A stretch of DNA of 64,000 bases from Gracilaria gracilis (lineage: Eukaryota; Rhodophyta; Florideophyceae; Gracilariales; Gracilariaceae): NCBI GenBank assembly GCA_030374805.1, contig JARGSG010000025.1, positions 806,001-870,000 of the forward strand. The letters are read 5' to 3'. A program made the position numbers and the translations under genes. Below, piece after piece: positions 31,573 through 40,445 of this stretch. The notes under the pieces are model-generated. The model made no database searches and was not told the DNA's origin. It saw only the letters and a program-made list of their open reading frames with translations. Position 1 is the first letter of the stretch; each line of letters begins with the position of its first letter.

Positions 31573-32709
31573 ACATGCCCGATTTTTCTGCTCCTCCAGC
31601 TGCGTTCAGGCGTGCAAGGTAGATCCTCTCGCGACGTTCGAGATGGATCTTCGCAACGGCGTATTCGTTCATGAAAGGCATGACGTGAGTTATGGACATA
31701 ACCAAACGCACCCTCACCTCAATACACCCCCATCGATATCTCTCGGTCAAGTTGGTATCATGGCCTGCAATAAATTGCGCACTAGGGATAGCACCGTGGG
31801 TACGAGCGAAACATCCCATCATGGACAAAACGTAGGCCCCGCAGCTGGTGCGAATCTGTCTGTGTCGCGAACCCAAGAACATCGAGCATGTAGTTTTTCC
31901 TCTGCAACTATCCAATTGATTCTCATTTGCTGAGAGTGGTCAACTATTTTCATGATCAGCTCTCGACATTCCACGGGACATTCAAACCTCATACTATCAC
32001 TCCAGTATATGCGCCACTTCTGTTTTCCAATCTTTTCTGCTACAAAGGCCGCCCAATGTTTACGTTCAACTATGACCGGAACGACAATCGTCCTAATCTC
32101 TGTAGGGCTCGGATACAGCTTTTCAGTGAACCTCTCTTTGTAGCGATCAAGTACAGCAATTTGTTCCTCCGGCGACATCTTTCGGTACGAACTGGCTACA
32201 TTGCTGATACCACATCCCGTATCTACAGTCACGAGTAGGACACCGACACGAGGCTCCAGTTCCAAGACCCCGCTCCCAAGAAGTACGTTGCAGAACCACG
32301 CGTTTCGATCACACGAAGACATCAAGTGAGGGCTCACATTTCCCTTATTGTCAACTGAGTTCTTCAACTCCAGAATTAGATAACACCACAGCCCTTTCAA
32401 TTCCTTAAACCCATCTTTTTCTATCCTATTGAATTCCACCATGGTATGCTTCTTCAAGTTCTCCAAAAACGACGAGATCTTCTTCACAATTTGGCGTATG
32501 ACCTTCTTCTCTTCTTTTGTGAGCTCTCGATCTAAATCTTTCTTCTCTCCCATAACTTCTTCTGTTGTCTTTACAGGAAGAAGATTTTCGTTGACCTCAT
32601 CCCCTGAGTCCTCCAATCGAGGATCTAAGACACTAAATATATTAGCGTCAAGAGGATCCTCGGGGGGGTATCTCACAGATGTGTCGTCTGCGGAGCGGAA
32701 AGTGATCAT
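31490..32709 (-). CDS. Ulp1/SENP-type (C48) cysteine protease of the MULE
   Basis: Two overlapping minus-strand frames together contain the C48 catalytic set. The first (ATG 32709) has the His box RKHWAAFVAE and the Asp box YWSDSM. The second has RHRQIRTSCGAYVLSMM, with the oxyanion Gln and nucleophile Cys. The frame change falls between the Asp and Cys boxes, at about 31820-31915. I could not find convincing splice signals there, so this is either a short intron or a frameshift that inactivates the protease. Ulp1 enzymes process or remove SUMO. Copies in plant MULEs are thought to be captured host genes, and their role in transposition is unknown. Confidence 0.65.
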
Positions 32710-32786
32710 GGCTTCTGAGAATGGGTACACAGGGGCCAACGCTATGCGACGAAGACGGGTTTAGATAAGCTGAATAGCAACAAAGA

Positions 32787-33028
32787 AGCTATTTCGCGAG
32801 AAAGACGGCGTCTGCAGCTATTAAAGCGGAGTAGCGACGGCTGGGCGATCACGATTTCGCGAGAAAGACGGCCTCTGAAGCGGTTAAAGCGTAGTAGCGA
32901 CGGCTGGGCGATCACGGCGTCTGCAGCTATTAAAGCGGAGTAGCGACGGCTAGGCGATCACGATTTTGCGAGAAAGACGGCCTCTGAAGCGATTAAAGCG
33001 AAGTAGAGACGGCTGCGCGATCACGATT
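32787..33028 (+). repeat. Subterminal tandem repeats, right end of the MULE
   Basis: Three to four imperfect units carrying CGAGAAAGACGGC, TTAAAGCG-AGTAGCGACGG and GGGCGATCACG, just inside the right terminal repeat. They differ from the left-end repeats, so the element has asymmetric subterminal regions. Confidence 0.85.
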
Positions 33029-33084
33029 CAAGGACCTTAACAAAGAAATGCAGGAAAAAGGGTAGCTCGTGATATCGAACCTTA

Positions 33085-33358
33085 GGCAGCTGCCCGGGCG
33101 AGGAACATATGTTGGTGGGAAAAGCGCAGAGTTGCGCGCGCTTTTTTGGATTGCGACCGCGTCACGCCATTTGAGCTGTTGGGCGAATGAGTGTGTTGGA
33201 AGCGGAGGTTCCAGACACTTGGCGGGAGTTGAGGACATGCAGAGGTTTTGGGAGCGTTACTCCTGTAACGGAGGATCCTACGGTATTCGTTTCATAGATT
33301 TGGAGGATCTACGGGAGAAATCTGACATTCCTCACAGTGCGTAGATTCTCCGGGGGTC
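33085..33358 (-). repeat. MULE terminal inverted repeat, right
   Basis: A 274-bp reverse complement of 27060-27333; no differences seen by eye. Confidence 0.95.
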
Positions 33359-33368
33359 CCTTTGGTAC
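33359..33368. repeat. Target site duplication of the MULE, right copy
   Basis: CCTTTGGTAC, identical to 27050-27059. Confidence 0.95.
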
Positions 33369-34364
33369 CGTTGTATACGTACTGTTCTTCTTGGTCCATC
33401 ATTTCTCCATGCCGTTTGACTCTTGGAGTGTACCAACGGTACACGTACAGCAAACTACAGTACTGTACCGACAAAAATCCTCATTACAGTTAACAGTTTG
33501 GCAAGCAAGGTGCCCATGGGGATTATGATGGTCCAATCCAAGATTTCTCTTCAAATATTGGTTAGGTCCAAGGGTTTGTGTTTTCAGTTTCGTGTACAGT
33601 TAGTGATATGGGAGATAACGTGAAGATTGTGTTCGGTTCGGGTCCAACTTCGCCATTCTTATGTATCAAAGCCCGTAGAATATGACAGCTAAACGACATC
33701 AGAACTGAACATATACATTCGAAGACCTTCCTAATCACAAAACTGTTTCAAATCGAACACCTTTCATACGTGACACACGAGCATATTGTATTTCATACTT
33801 TGCGTGTGTTCTTTGATTTCGAAAAGCTGTCGCTTACATGAAAGGGCCTTAGTAGTCTTCCAAGTAAACTTCTATATCCCCCTCATTTCTGGGCAAACTG
33901 ACAACAAACTTGCACGTTGACCACATAGGAGAGGATAAGACATCTTTCGTTGATAGCGTTGGTCCTAGTTGGTACACTATTTCTGGTGAAGCGGGACAAA
34001 CTCGTGATCGACATGTAGTTCCACACTGAAATAATCACCAGTGGCAGTTATCTGCAAGTTGTGGGACTGGTTTTCCGATTCCCAACTGGGCCATGTGGGC
34101 CGAGATCAGGTTTCGGCAAATTAACGCAGACACCTGTACGTGTACCTTCGTAAGTTTCCAGATTCCAGGCATCATCGACATTCATTAACTGTTGTGAAGT
34201 GAATACAGACGCTTGGCTTTGAGCTTGTGCTATTGGAGGAAGGCATGAAAGAGCACGTTGCCATCCATCTACAGCGAAGAAACTCAGGTTGAAGAGATCT
34301 TTTATTACATTTCTGTACATGCAATTATAAAGCGTTTGCGTATCAGCAATAAGGCTGGTTCGAA
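33369..34364. other. Intergenic region right of the MULE
   Basis: Contains GTACCAACGGTAC (33430-33442) and TGTACGTGTAC (34135-34145). A 90-codon minus-strand frame from ATG 34320 has no recognisable domain and lies in the 3' flank of the WD40 gene; I did not call it. Confidence 0.5.
33430..33442. promoter_or_regulatory. Palindromic motif GTACCAACGGTAC
   Basis: Same 13-mer as at 59848-59860. The arms GTACC/GGTAC are perfect and the centre contains the MYB-type core AACGG. No gene start is close. Confidence 0.3.
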
Positions 34365-36194
34365 CTAGAGTAGCAAGTCAGAAACGAGGGATGTATTCCT
34401 TCGTTCATATTCCAAAAGGCTTGAGTACGTACGGTCACTGACGGCAATGTACAAACCCTCAGAACACGGAGTCAGTGCAATGCCAGCAATTTCTCCAAAG
34501 AGGTCGATCTCCTGGCACGTATCAAATTCGCCTCTGTTCACGTCGAAGATGTGCACGTAATCTCGCGCCTCCGCCATAAACATATGCTGCCCACACGAGG
34601 AAAAACGCAGCGAGCGAACAGCCCCAAGACGAGCGCCGAGAACGCTGACAGATTGCGACATATTACGAATATCCCATACACGGCAGGTCTGGTCCTGCGA
34701 ACCGGTTGCTAGTAGCCTTCCGCTGGGGTGCCAGGCAGTTGCGAATGAGAAATCCTCATGCCCATGCAGCTGGGTGATTCGTTCACCGCTGTCGCCATCA
34801 ATAACTTGGATAGGCTTGTCATCGCCTGCAACGGCAATCATCTTGCCAAACGGTCGACGAGTAGCGTGGTTGACGGGCTTTTGGAAGCGGAAGGCGGATT
34901 TGCGTTCAAAAGTATTCATATCGAAAGTTCGGACGTAACAATCGTTATTGCTTGTAATGATGTTGCCGTCATATATGTCAATTGCATTGGTGATTGCATT
35001 GTCGTCGTAGGTAATTCTCTTGTTGTGAACGATGGTACCAGTCTTTAGATTCTTTGCAATCATCTCTCCGAAGAAGCCGCCTGCGATGACCAAGTCATCC
35101 TTTGCGATCAGTGTAGAGATCTGCACCAACATGCCGAGACTGTTGGGTCCAGAAGTAGTGGAGCCGCTAAGGTCAAGCACCTTTGACTTGCGCTGTGCAC
35201 AAGAATCCCAGTGCACGATTACACCGCGATGCATGACGAATACATCATGCTTGCTAGTAGCCCACGCAAGGTTGCGCAGCTGAAAATGAACAATGTTACA
35301 CTTGACCTTTCGAGTATTCCTGAAGAAGTCATAGAAACGTGCGTCCTTCTTGGGCTCCTTCGTGAGACCCTCAGCGCTCTCCGTTGAGTCGCGGCGTGGG
35401 TTTTCGCGAAGACGTGTAGCGCGATAGTCATCTCGAGTGAATTGAAGCGTATCCCAAGGAATGCCCTGCACATCCATGCCTTGCGCCGCCTGCTGAGCAG
35501 TGATATCGCCGGCGTTAATGCCATACGGACTATAGTCGGGGATAGGGTAGGAAACAGCTTCTGGCTTACGACGCGGCTTTAAAGCAGCAGCACAGCGATG
35601 GCGATCAGTAGACTGCATTTCACAGTCCTCGTCCGAAAGCAGCGACTCACAATCGGAGCTCACATCGGCGTCATCGGCGCCCCAAGGCGCCTGCGCGCGG
35701 TGCGCCGGACAGAAAGCGCCGCCCAGAGGGGCGGTATGCAGCGGCACATGACAAGTACAAACGTGCTGGGCAGAGCGTCGGGAGCGCCTCTTGGTGGCGA
35801 GCGGATTGACGACGCCGCGCGCCACAACGCGCGCCGCCATGGGCGACTGCAAGCCGTGGCAGGCGGCGTAGCAATGCGAGCGCGGCGCGTGCACGCGCGG
35901 CGTGGCGCAATGCAGGTCGGGCAACGCGCCGCAAGGCGCGCACGTGGAGAGATCGGGGATGGAGCAGTCAGCGTCGTCGTACGCGGCGTTCTCAAACGCG
36001 CACCAGCGGAAGTAATCGAACGGGTCGTCGCCGGCTCGCGGCGGCGTCTGCGGGGCGGGCGCGGCGGCGGCGCGTGGCGGTAGCGAGGGCACACTGGGGA
36101 GGAGTACGACATCCGGGAAGACGGCGCACGGCGGATTGAGTGTGCCCTTTGGGGGAGGGATGCGCTGGGAGCGGCGCGGAGGTCGGGCGTCCAT
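34365..36194 (-). CDS. WD40-repeat protein, family of plant/fungal C2A9.03-like WD proteins
   Basis: A 609-residue protein. The conserved family signature lies in the middle (PDYSPYGINAGDITAQQAAQ, then IPWDTLQFTRDDYRATRLREN). A C-terminal WD40 domain follows, with clear repeats such as GHEDFSFATAWHPSGRLLATGSQDQTCRVWDIRN. That combination matches the conserved but poorly studied group around Schizosaccharomyces C2A9.03 and its plant homologues; no molecular function is established. The N-terminal 200 residues are Pro-, Cys- and Ala-rich. The frame stays open 255 bases upstream, but only from a CTG through a purine/pyrimidine tract. The ATG at 36194 (MDARPPRRSQR) is the first and fits a CT-rich leader. 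Confidence 0.8.
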   Translation of the reverse strand: MDARPPRRSQRIPPPKGTLNPPCAVFPDVVLLPSVPSLPPRAAAAPAPQTPPRAGDDPFDYFRWCAFENAAYDDADCSIPDLSTCAPCGALPDLHCATPRVHAPRSHCYAACHGLQSPMAARVVARGVVNPLATKRRSRRSAQHVCTCHVPLHTAPLGGAFCPAHRAQAPWGADDADVSSDCESLLSDEDCEMQSTDRHRCAAALKPRRKPEAVSYPIPDYSPYGINAGDITAQQAAQGMDVQGIPWDTLQFTRDDYRATRLRENPRRDSTESAEGLTKEPKKDARFYDFFRNTRKVKCNIVHFQLRNLAWATSKHDVFVMHRGVIVHWDSCAQRKSKVLDLSGSTTSGPNSLGMLVQISTLIAKDDLVIAGGFFGEMIAKNLKTGTIVHNKRITYDDNAITNAIDIYDGNIITSNNDCYVRTFDMNTFERKSAFRFQKPVNHATRRPFGKMIAVAGDDKPIQVIDGDSGERITQLHGHEDFSFATAWHPSGRLLATGSQDQTCRVWDIRNMSQSVSVLGARLGAVRSLRFSSCGQHMFMAEARDYVHIFDVNRGEFDTCQEIDLFGEIAGIALTPCSEGLYIAVSDRTYSSLLEYERRNTSLVSDLLL

Positions 36195-36579
36195 GGCGGG
36201 GTGGGGTGGTGGTGGGGGTGGGGAAGGGGGAAGGAGGAGGGAGAAAGGAGAGGAAGGAGGGGAAGGAGGAGGGAGGAAGGAGGGGAAGGGGAGGGAGAAG
36301 AGGGGAAGGGGTGTGGAGAGTTGTGGGTGGAGGTGAGGAAGGGCGCGGCACAAAGGGGCGCGCAGGAGGGAGGCGGGACGCGGGGCGCGAGCGCGGAGAG
36401 CAGCAGGGCGCGCACGGCACGGCAGCGTGGAGGCGCGGAACAGCAGCAAAGAGCGCTATCTATCTAATGCAGCCTCGGCTGAGCTGAAAAGCGCGACACG
36501 CGGTGTGCACGTTTTTAATGGCGAAGATTGTGCGTCTCAGATATCTGCCGTGTATCTACCCTGACAGAGCCACTGCGCG
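36195..36579 (-). repeat. Polypurine/polypyrimidine tract in the WD40 leader
   Basis: From about 36195 to 36345 the plus strand is almost pure G/A (GGAAGG and GGGGTGG runs); the transcribed leader of the WD40 gene is therefore C/T-rich. The remainder is a short intergenic gap before the XPRT gene. Such tracts can form triplex or G-quadruplex structures. Confidence 0.75.
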
Positions 36580-38382
36580 TCACGCCTTTCGCCGCGTCAG
36601 CCGATCCTCCACCTCGTCCAGCACCTGCAGCCGTTCGCCGCCCATCTGCTGCTCGTCTTCCTCTGCCATGTCGTCCTCCGCGTCCTCCCACCGGATCACG
36701 TCCACGTCGTCTCCGTCCCCGTCCACGTCTCCCTCCTCTTCCTCACCCGCGCCTTCACCGCCGCGCAGCGCCTCCGCGTCACCCACGTCGCCGTCGCCGT
36801 CACGCGCGCCATCGCTGTTACCCAGCCGTTTCAACACCGGCGATATCCACGGCTCTTCCTCCACGAAGCTGATGCGCCCCTTGTCGCCCGCTGGCAGCAG
36901 CTTGGCCAACGACTCCACCGGCACGTCGTAGCCCGACAAGAACGCGCGTCCACCGTCCATCATCTTCTCTATCAGCACCCCCACACCTACCACCTTGGCA
37001 TGCGCCATCTTCGCCAGCTTGAACAGCGCCTCGGCCGTAGATCCACCTGCCAGAAAGTCATCGATAATCAGTACTCGGTCACCCGCCTCCAGGTACTCAC
37101 ATGACACAATCAATTCGTTACTGGTGCCCTTTGTAGCCGAACGGTACGTCGTCTGATACGAGTCGCTTATAGTGATCGGTCGGCTCTTTCTCGCAAACAC
37201 CAACGGTATACCAAGCTGCCTCGCCGTTGGCAACCCTGCAATCAACCCCGTGGATTCCACCGTCAGAATCTTGTTGGGCATCGTATGCCTCAATCTCTCC
37301 GCCAGTTCCTCGCCACACACCTCCATAAGCTCCGTATCCACCATGTGATTCAAGAACGAAGACACCTTGATAATGCCATCAGCCAACATCTTCCCTTCTC
37401 TCAATATTCGGTCCTTGAGCATAGTGGCGCCCACCAGCGGCTTGGCTTCATTGTCAGCGTCACCGCCGCCCTCAAAAGACCTCAACTGCGACGGCGCGTC
37501 GAACGTGAGCTTGAGTCGACGCGACAGCTGCATGAACAACTCATCCAACGCAGAAGCAATGGCAATGGTCACATGGTGAGCACCGGCAAACGCAATGGCA
37601 ATACTGGCTTTGCGCTGCGTCACAATGTGCATCTCGCCGTCGAAATATGCCACAGCGCTTCTGAAGTTGACCATGCGATTCTGGTCGGAGATGGGACGCA
37701 CGCGCTCAATCATGGCGTTGGCCTCGTTGGCAACGTCGCGCGTATGATAGCCCTGCTGCATGGCCTTGTTGATATTGGCAGTGGACTGGGGCGCATCAAT
37801 GGTCATGTCATGAAACTCGGCAATGGCCGGCAGCCCCGTGGCGTCGTACACGGCCTTTGCCTTGAGGAACGCAATCTCGTCAATGGTGGCGCTCTGAAGC
37901 GCGTGTTCGCAGCTCTCCGCCGGCGCAAAGTCGGTGAAATTATGCTCGATGAGAACGCCCACGCGCGAGTACTGGTTCTTCAGTTCGTTGGCCTTGTGAA
38001 CATCGACCGCCAGCGCCCATGCGTCCACAAACTCATCGGCGTCATACGCAGCCAACGCCGACGAGATCAAGCCCGCCTCCTTCTGCTCGCGATACTCGTT
38101 GAGGCTCTCCGAGTACAGAAAGTCGGTGACGCAACTGGGGTCGAAAGGCTTGTGCTCGGCATCGAGCTCAGCGTGTTCGTCGCGCTGCGGCTGCGGCTGC
38201 GAGGGCGATAACAGCTGGCCGTCGTCGGCCACGTCGGGCGCCTCGTGCGACTGCGGCTGCGCGCGCATCATGCGCACGCGGTACGGCGCGCGCGGCGGCG
38301 GCGGTGCGCGACGCGCGCAGCGCACGCGACGCAGCGGAGACGCGCGGCGCGGCGCGCTCGCGCTCGTGGACACGAAGGCCAT
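36580..38382 (-). CDS. xpt: Bacterial-type xanthine phosphoribosyltransferase fused to a large N-terminal region
   Basis: Residues 320-520 align along their whole length with bacterial XPRT (Bacillus Xpt): LKDRILREGKMLADGIIKV, SFLNHMVDTELM, ILTVESTGLIAGLP, PLVFARKS and the PRPP-binding loop VLIIDDFLAGGSTAEAL. XPRT converts xanthine and PRPP to XMP in purine salvage. The first 315 residues are not part of any XPRT I know. After a Ser/Arg/Ala-rich start resembling a plastid or mitochondrial transit peptide comes a folded-looking domain (ALAVDVHKANELKNQYSRVG, IAEFHDMTIDAP, AVAYFDGEMHIVTQRKASIA) that I do not recognise. The last 60 residues are acidic. The frame is open upstream from a TTG; the ATG at 38382 is chosen. 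A bacterial origin of the catalytic domain is likely. Confidence 0.75.
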   Translation of the reverse strand: MAFVSTSASAPRRASPLRRVRCARRAPPPPRAPYRVRMMRAQPQSHEAPDVADDGQLLSPSQPQPQRDEHAELDAEHKPFDPSCVTDFLYSESLNEYREQKEAGLISSALAAYDADEFVDAWALAVDVHKANELKNQYSRVGVLIEHNFTDFAPAESCEHALQSATIDEIAFLKAKAVYDATGLPAIAEFHDMTIDAPQSTANINKAMQQGYHTRDVANEANAMIERVRPISDQNRMVNFRSAVAYFDGEMHIVTQRKASIAIAFAGAHHVTIAIASALDELFMQLSRRLKLTFDAPSQLRSFEGGGDADNEAKPLVGATMLKDRILREGKMLADGIIKVSSFLNHMVDTELMEVCGEELAERLRHTMPNKILTVESTGLIAGLPTARQLGIPLVFARKSRPITISDSYQTTYRSATKGTSNELIVSCEYLEAGDRVLIIDDFLAGGSTAEALFKLAKMAHAKVVGVGVLIEKMMDGGRAFLSGYDVPVESLAKLLPAGDKGRISFVEEEPWISPVLKRLGNSDGARDGDGDVGDAEALRGGEGAGEEEEGDVDGDGDDVDVIRWEDAEDDMAEEDEQQMGGERLQVLDEVEDRLTRRKA

Positions 38383-39683
38383 TGGCGACGCTTCGGTGAG
38401 CGGCGGTGCGCGCGGGCTGGCGGAGATTGTGCTGCTCGCGCAGTGGCTGCGGCTGGCGCAGTGGCTGCGGCTGGCGCACAAGCGCGACGACAGCGGCGCA
38501 TGGCGCGCACGTGTGCGCGGTGGACACGTTGACAGGCGGTGCGGGTGTTGCGGTGTTGTACGTGGGAGATTCGATTACGCACAGTATAAAAAGGCGGCGC
38601 GCTCGACGGCGGCCGAAGTGCGACAGCTGAGAACTACGCGTTGCACCAAGTTAGATAAGATATGGACAATGGGTGAATCAAAGTGTCGCAAGCACGTGAG
38701 CGTTTGGAAACGTCCGGGGCAATGCGTGCTGTTTTACGGCGCGGAGGAGGAGTCGAGCACGGCTGCGTGTACAACAGGGGTGGGGGCCGAGCACGACGCG
38801 TGACTATGAGTGCATGGCTCACAAAGAGAGGTGAGTTTTGGCTTATGTTGAATGGAAAGCTCAGATGATGAAGAATTGATATGTATTTGCTACTCTTGAT
38901 ACGCGTGCGGTTGTGTGACGCCGACGCGATGACGATTGATTACGAATCACCAAGATCGTTGATGAGCTGTGCATTTGTACGAACAAGCGGGCGTGTGCAG
39001 AATTGCTGACCTTTTTTTTTTTTGTATGTTGTGGCTTGTTTCTCGTAGGCGCGGGGCGGCAGTGTTTGCAATACCTTCAATGGTTTGAGATGGCTCACTG
39101 GCGACAGGGGTAGGTGCGGGATGCGGGCGGAATGCGCGCTGGAGGAGAAGCGATGGGCGGCGGCGGCGGCAAGTAAGGCGATTTTCGCACGGAGGGAGGG
39201 ACAAGTAGATAGCTGCTCGACACTGTGTATACGTGCGCGTGAGGAGCAGTGCGCAGTGAGATGTATAACATTTAATTTGCACCAACGATATGTGCGCTTG
39301 TATGATGTGTTGTGTGTGTGTGGGTGTTCCGAAAAGCGCAGATGGCGGCGGAGATTTGCGCTGAGTCCGCGCATTCCGCATGTTTGTTATTGCGAGAGGC
39401 GGCCGCTGACACGATTTGCTGCGCGCGTGCGCTTGCTCGCGCTCACGTGTGCGCCAGCGCCGCCGCGAGCGCTCGCTGGCTGTTCCAAAACGCGCGCCGC
39501 TTGCCGCTCCGCGCCGCTTACAGCGCCTCCCCCTCGCGCACGTGCTCCGCGTCGCTGCGCTGCGCTCTCTCCCATCGTTTTCTTGTTTATCAGCACACGT
39601 ATATCTACTGCATCTACCTCACTACACTCGCCAGTATGTACAAGAAACACAAAAACAAACACAAGGGGCAAACAAAGATAGTC

Positions 39684-39721
<38 letters not shown>

Positions 39722-39791
39722 AGTGGTAGTAGTAGTAGATGCGCCCCATCTCCGAAAGAACAGACTGCGTGCGCCAACACTGAACAGCCCT
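38383..39791. other. Intergenic region with simple repeats
   Basis: A 1.4-kb GC-rich region containing two copies of an 18-bp repeat, GCGCAGTGGCTGCGGCTG (38437-38472), a poly-T run near 39012 and a (GTA)n tract. Open frames on both strands look like GC-rich chance frames. Confidence 0.5.
39686..39739 (+). repeat. (GTA)n microsatellite
   Basis: About 18 trinucleotides of GTA with scattered GTG interruptions, 52 bp past the stop of the C2H2 gene. Confidence 0.95.
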
Positions 39792-40445
39792 CTACTTGCG
39801 GGAGCGTGATTGGTGCCTCGCGTACGAAGACGACGACGACGAGCGGTAGAACGATGACGACGAAGACATTGACGGCACTTGCGACGAACGTGACGACGAC
39901 GACGCCCTAGCGCCAGCCGACGCCGCCGACGACGGCCGTGACGACGACGACCCCGACGACCCATGGCTCAATCCATGCACCTGCTTCTCATGCCTGGTCA
40001 AGCCATCCCTCAGCACGAACGTCTTCGGACACAGTTGGCACTCAAACTCACGAACGCCGCTCTCGCGCTTCTCGTGCTTGGTGAGGTTGCCCTTCTCGGC
40101 GAACGACGCGCCGCACTTTTTGCACACGTGCTTGCGGATTTTCAGGTGTTTGCTGTTCACGTGCTTCTGCAGGTCGCCGCGCGACTTGAAGCGAAAGTCG
40201 CACACGTCGCAGCGGTGCTTGCGATCGGGAGTTTCGAGCAGCATGCGGTGGTGCGCCGACGACGACGCCACGTGCGACGGCGCCGCCGCGGACGACGACG
40301 ACGACGACGGGTAGGGCGCCGACGACGACGCCGTCGGTGTGTCGATGTCCATGGGAGTGGACGATGGATCTGGCGATCGTTCGCGGTCGTTGAGGATGTA
40401 CGACATTTTGAGCTTGTGCGCGGAGGATGGCGATCTGTGCGCCAT
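39792..40445 (-). CDS. C2H2 zinc-finger protein, probable transcription factor
   Basis: A 217-residue protein from ATG 40445. It has three C2H2-type fingers: residues 79-100 (CDVCDFRFKSRGDLQKHVNSKH), 108-124 (CKKCGASFAEKGNLTKH, where the fourth ligand is not in the usual place) and 136-157 (CQLCPKTFVLRDGLTRHEKQVH). The N-terminal 70 residues and the C-terminal 60 are Ser-rich and probably disordered. The second finger may be degenerate. An earlier in-frame ATG (40709) would add 88 mostly Pro/Ser residues translated from a CT-rich stretch; I read that as leader. Targets are unknown. Confidence 0.7.
   Translation of the reverse strand: MAHRSPSSAHKLKMSYILNDRERSPDPSSTPMDIDTPTASSSAPYPSSSSSSAAAPSHVASSSAHHRMLLETPDRKHRCDVCDFRFKSRGDLQKHVNSKHLKIRKHVCKKCGASFAEKGNLTKHEKRESGVREFECQLCPKTFVLRDGLTRHEKQVHGLSHGSSGSSSSRPSSAASAGARASSSSRSSQVPSMSSSSSFYRSSSSSSYARHQSRSRK

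Larger units (their letters stand above)
27060..33358 (-). mobile_element. Mutator-like DNA transposon (MULE) with Ulp1-type protease
   Basis: A 6299-bp element bounded by 274-bp terminal inverted repeats (27060-27333 and 33085-33358) that read as identical, with an exact 10-bp target duplication. All recognised coding runs on the minus strand, from the right end: a C48/Ulp1-type cysteine protease, a FAR1-like zinc-binding DNA-binding domain, a MULE transposase core, and a SWIM zinc finger with a basic tail. Identical repeats and an exact target duplication imply a recent insertion. The coding region is split into several frames. One junction has clean splice signals; the others could be small introns or early frameshifts. 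Plant MULEs carrying Ulp1 genes (KI-MULE, CUMULE) are the nearest known parallel. Confidence 0.93.

Noticed and set aside
34048-34320. 90-codon ATG frame just downstream of the WD40 gene
   Set aside because: No domain, and it lies in the probable 3' flank of a highly supported gene; insufficient evidence.
36195-36449. N-terminal extension of the WD40 protein
   Set aside because: It would begin at a non-ATG codon and encode a Pro/Ser/Leu run from a CT-rich tract; the first ATG is at 36194.
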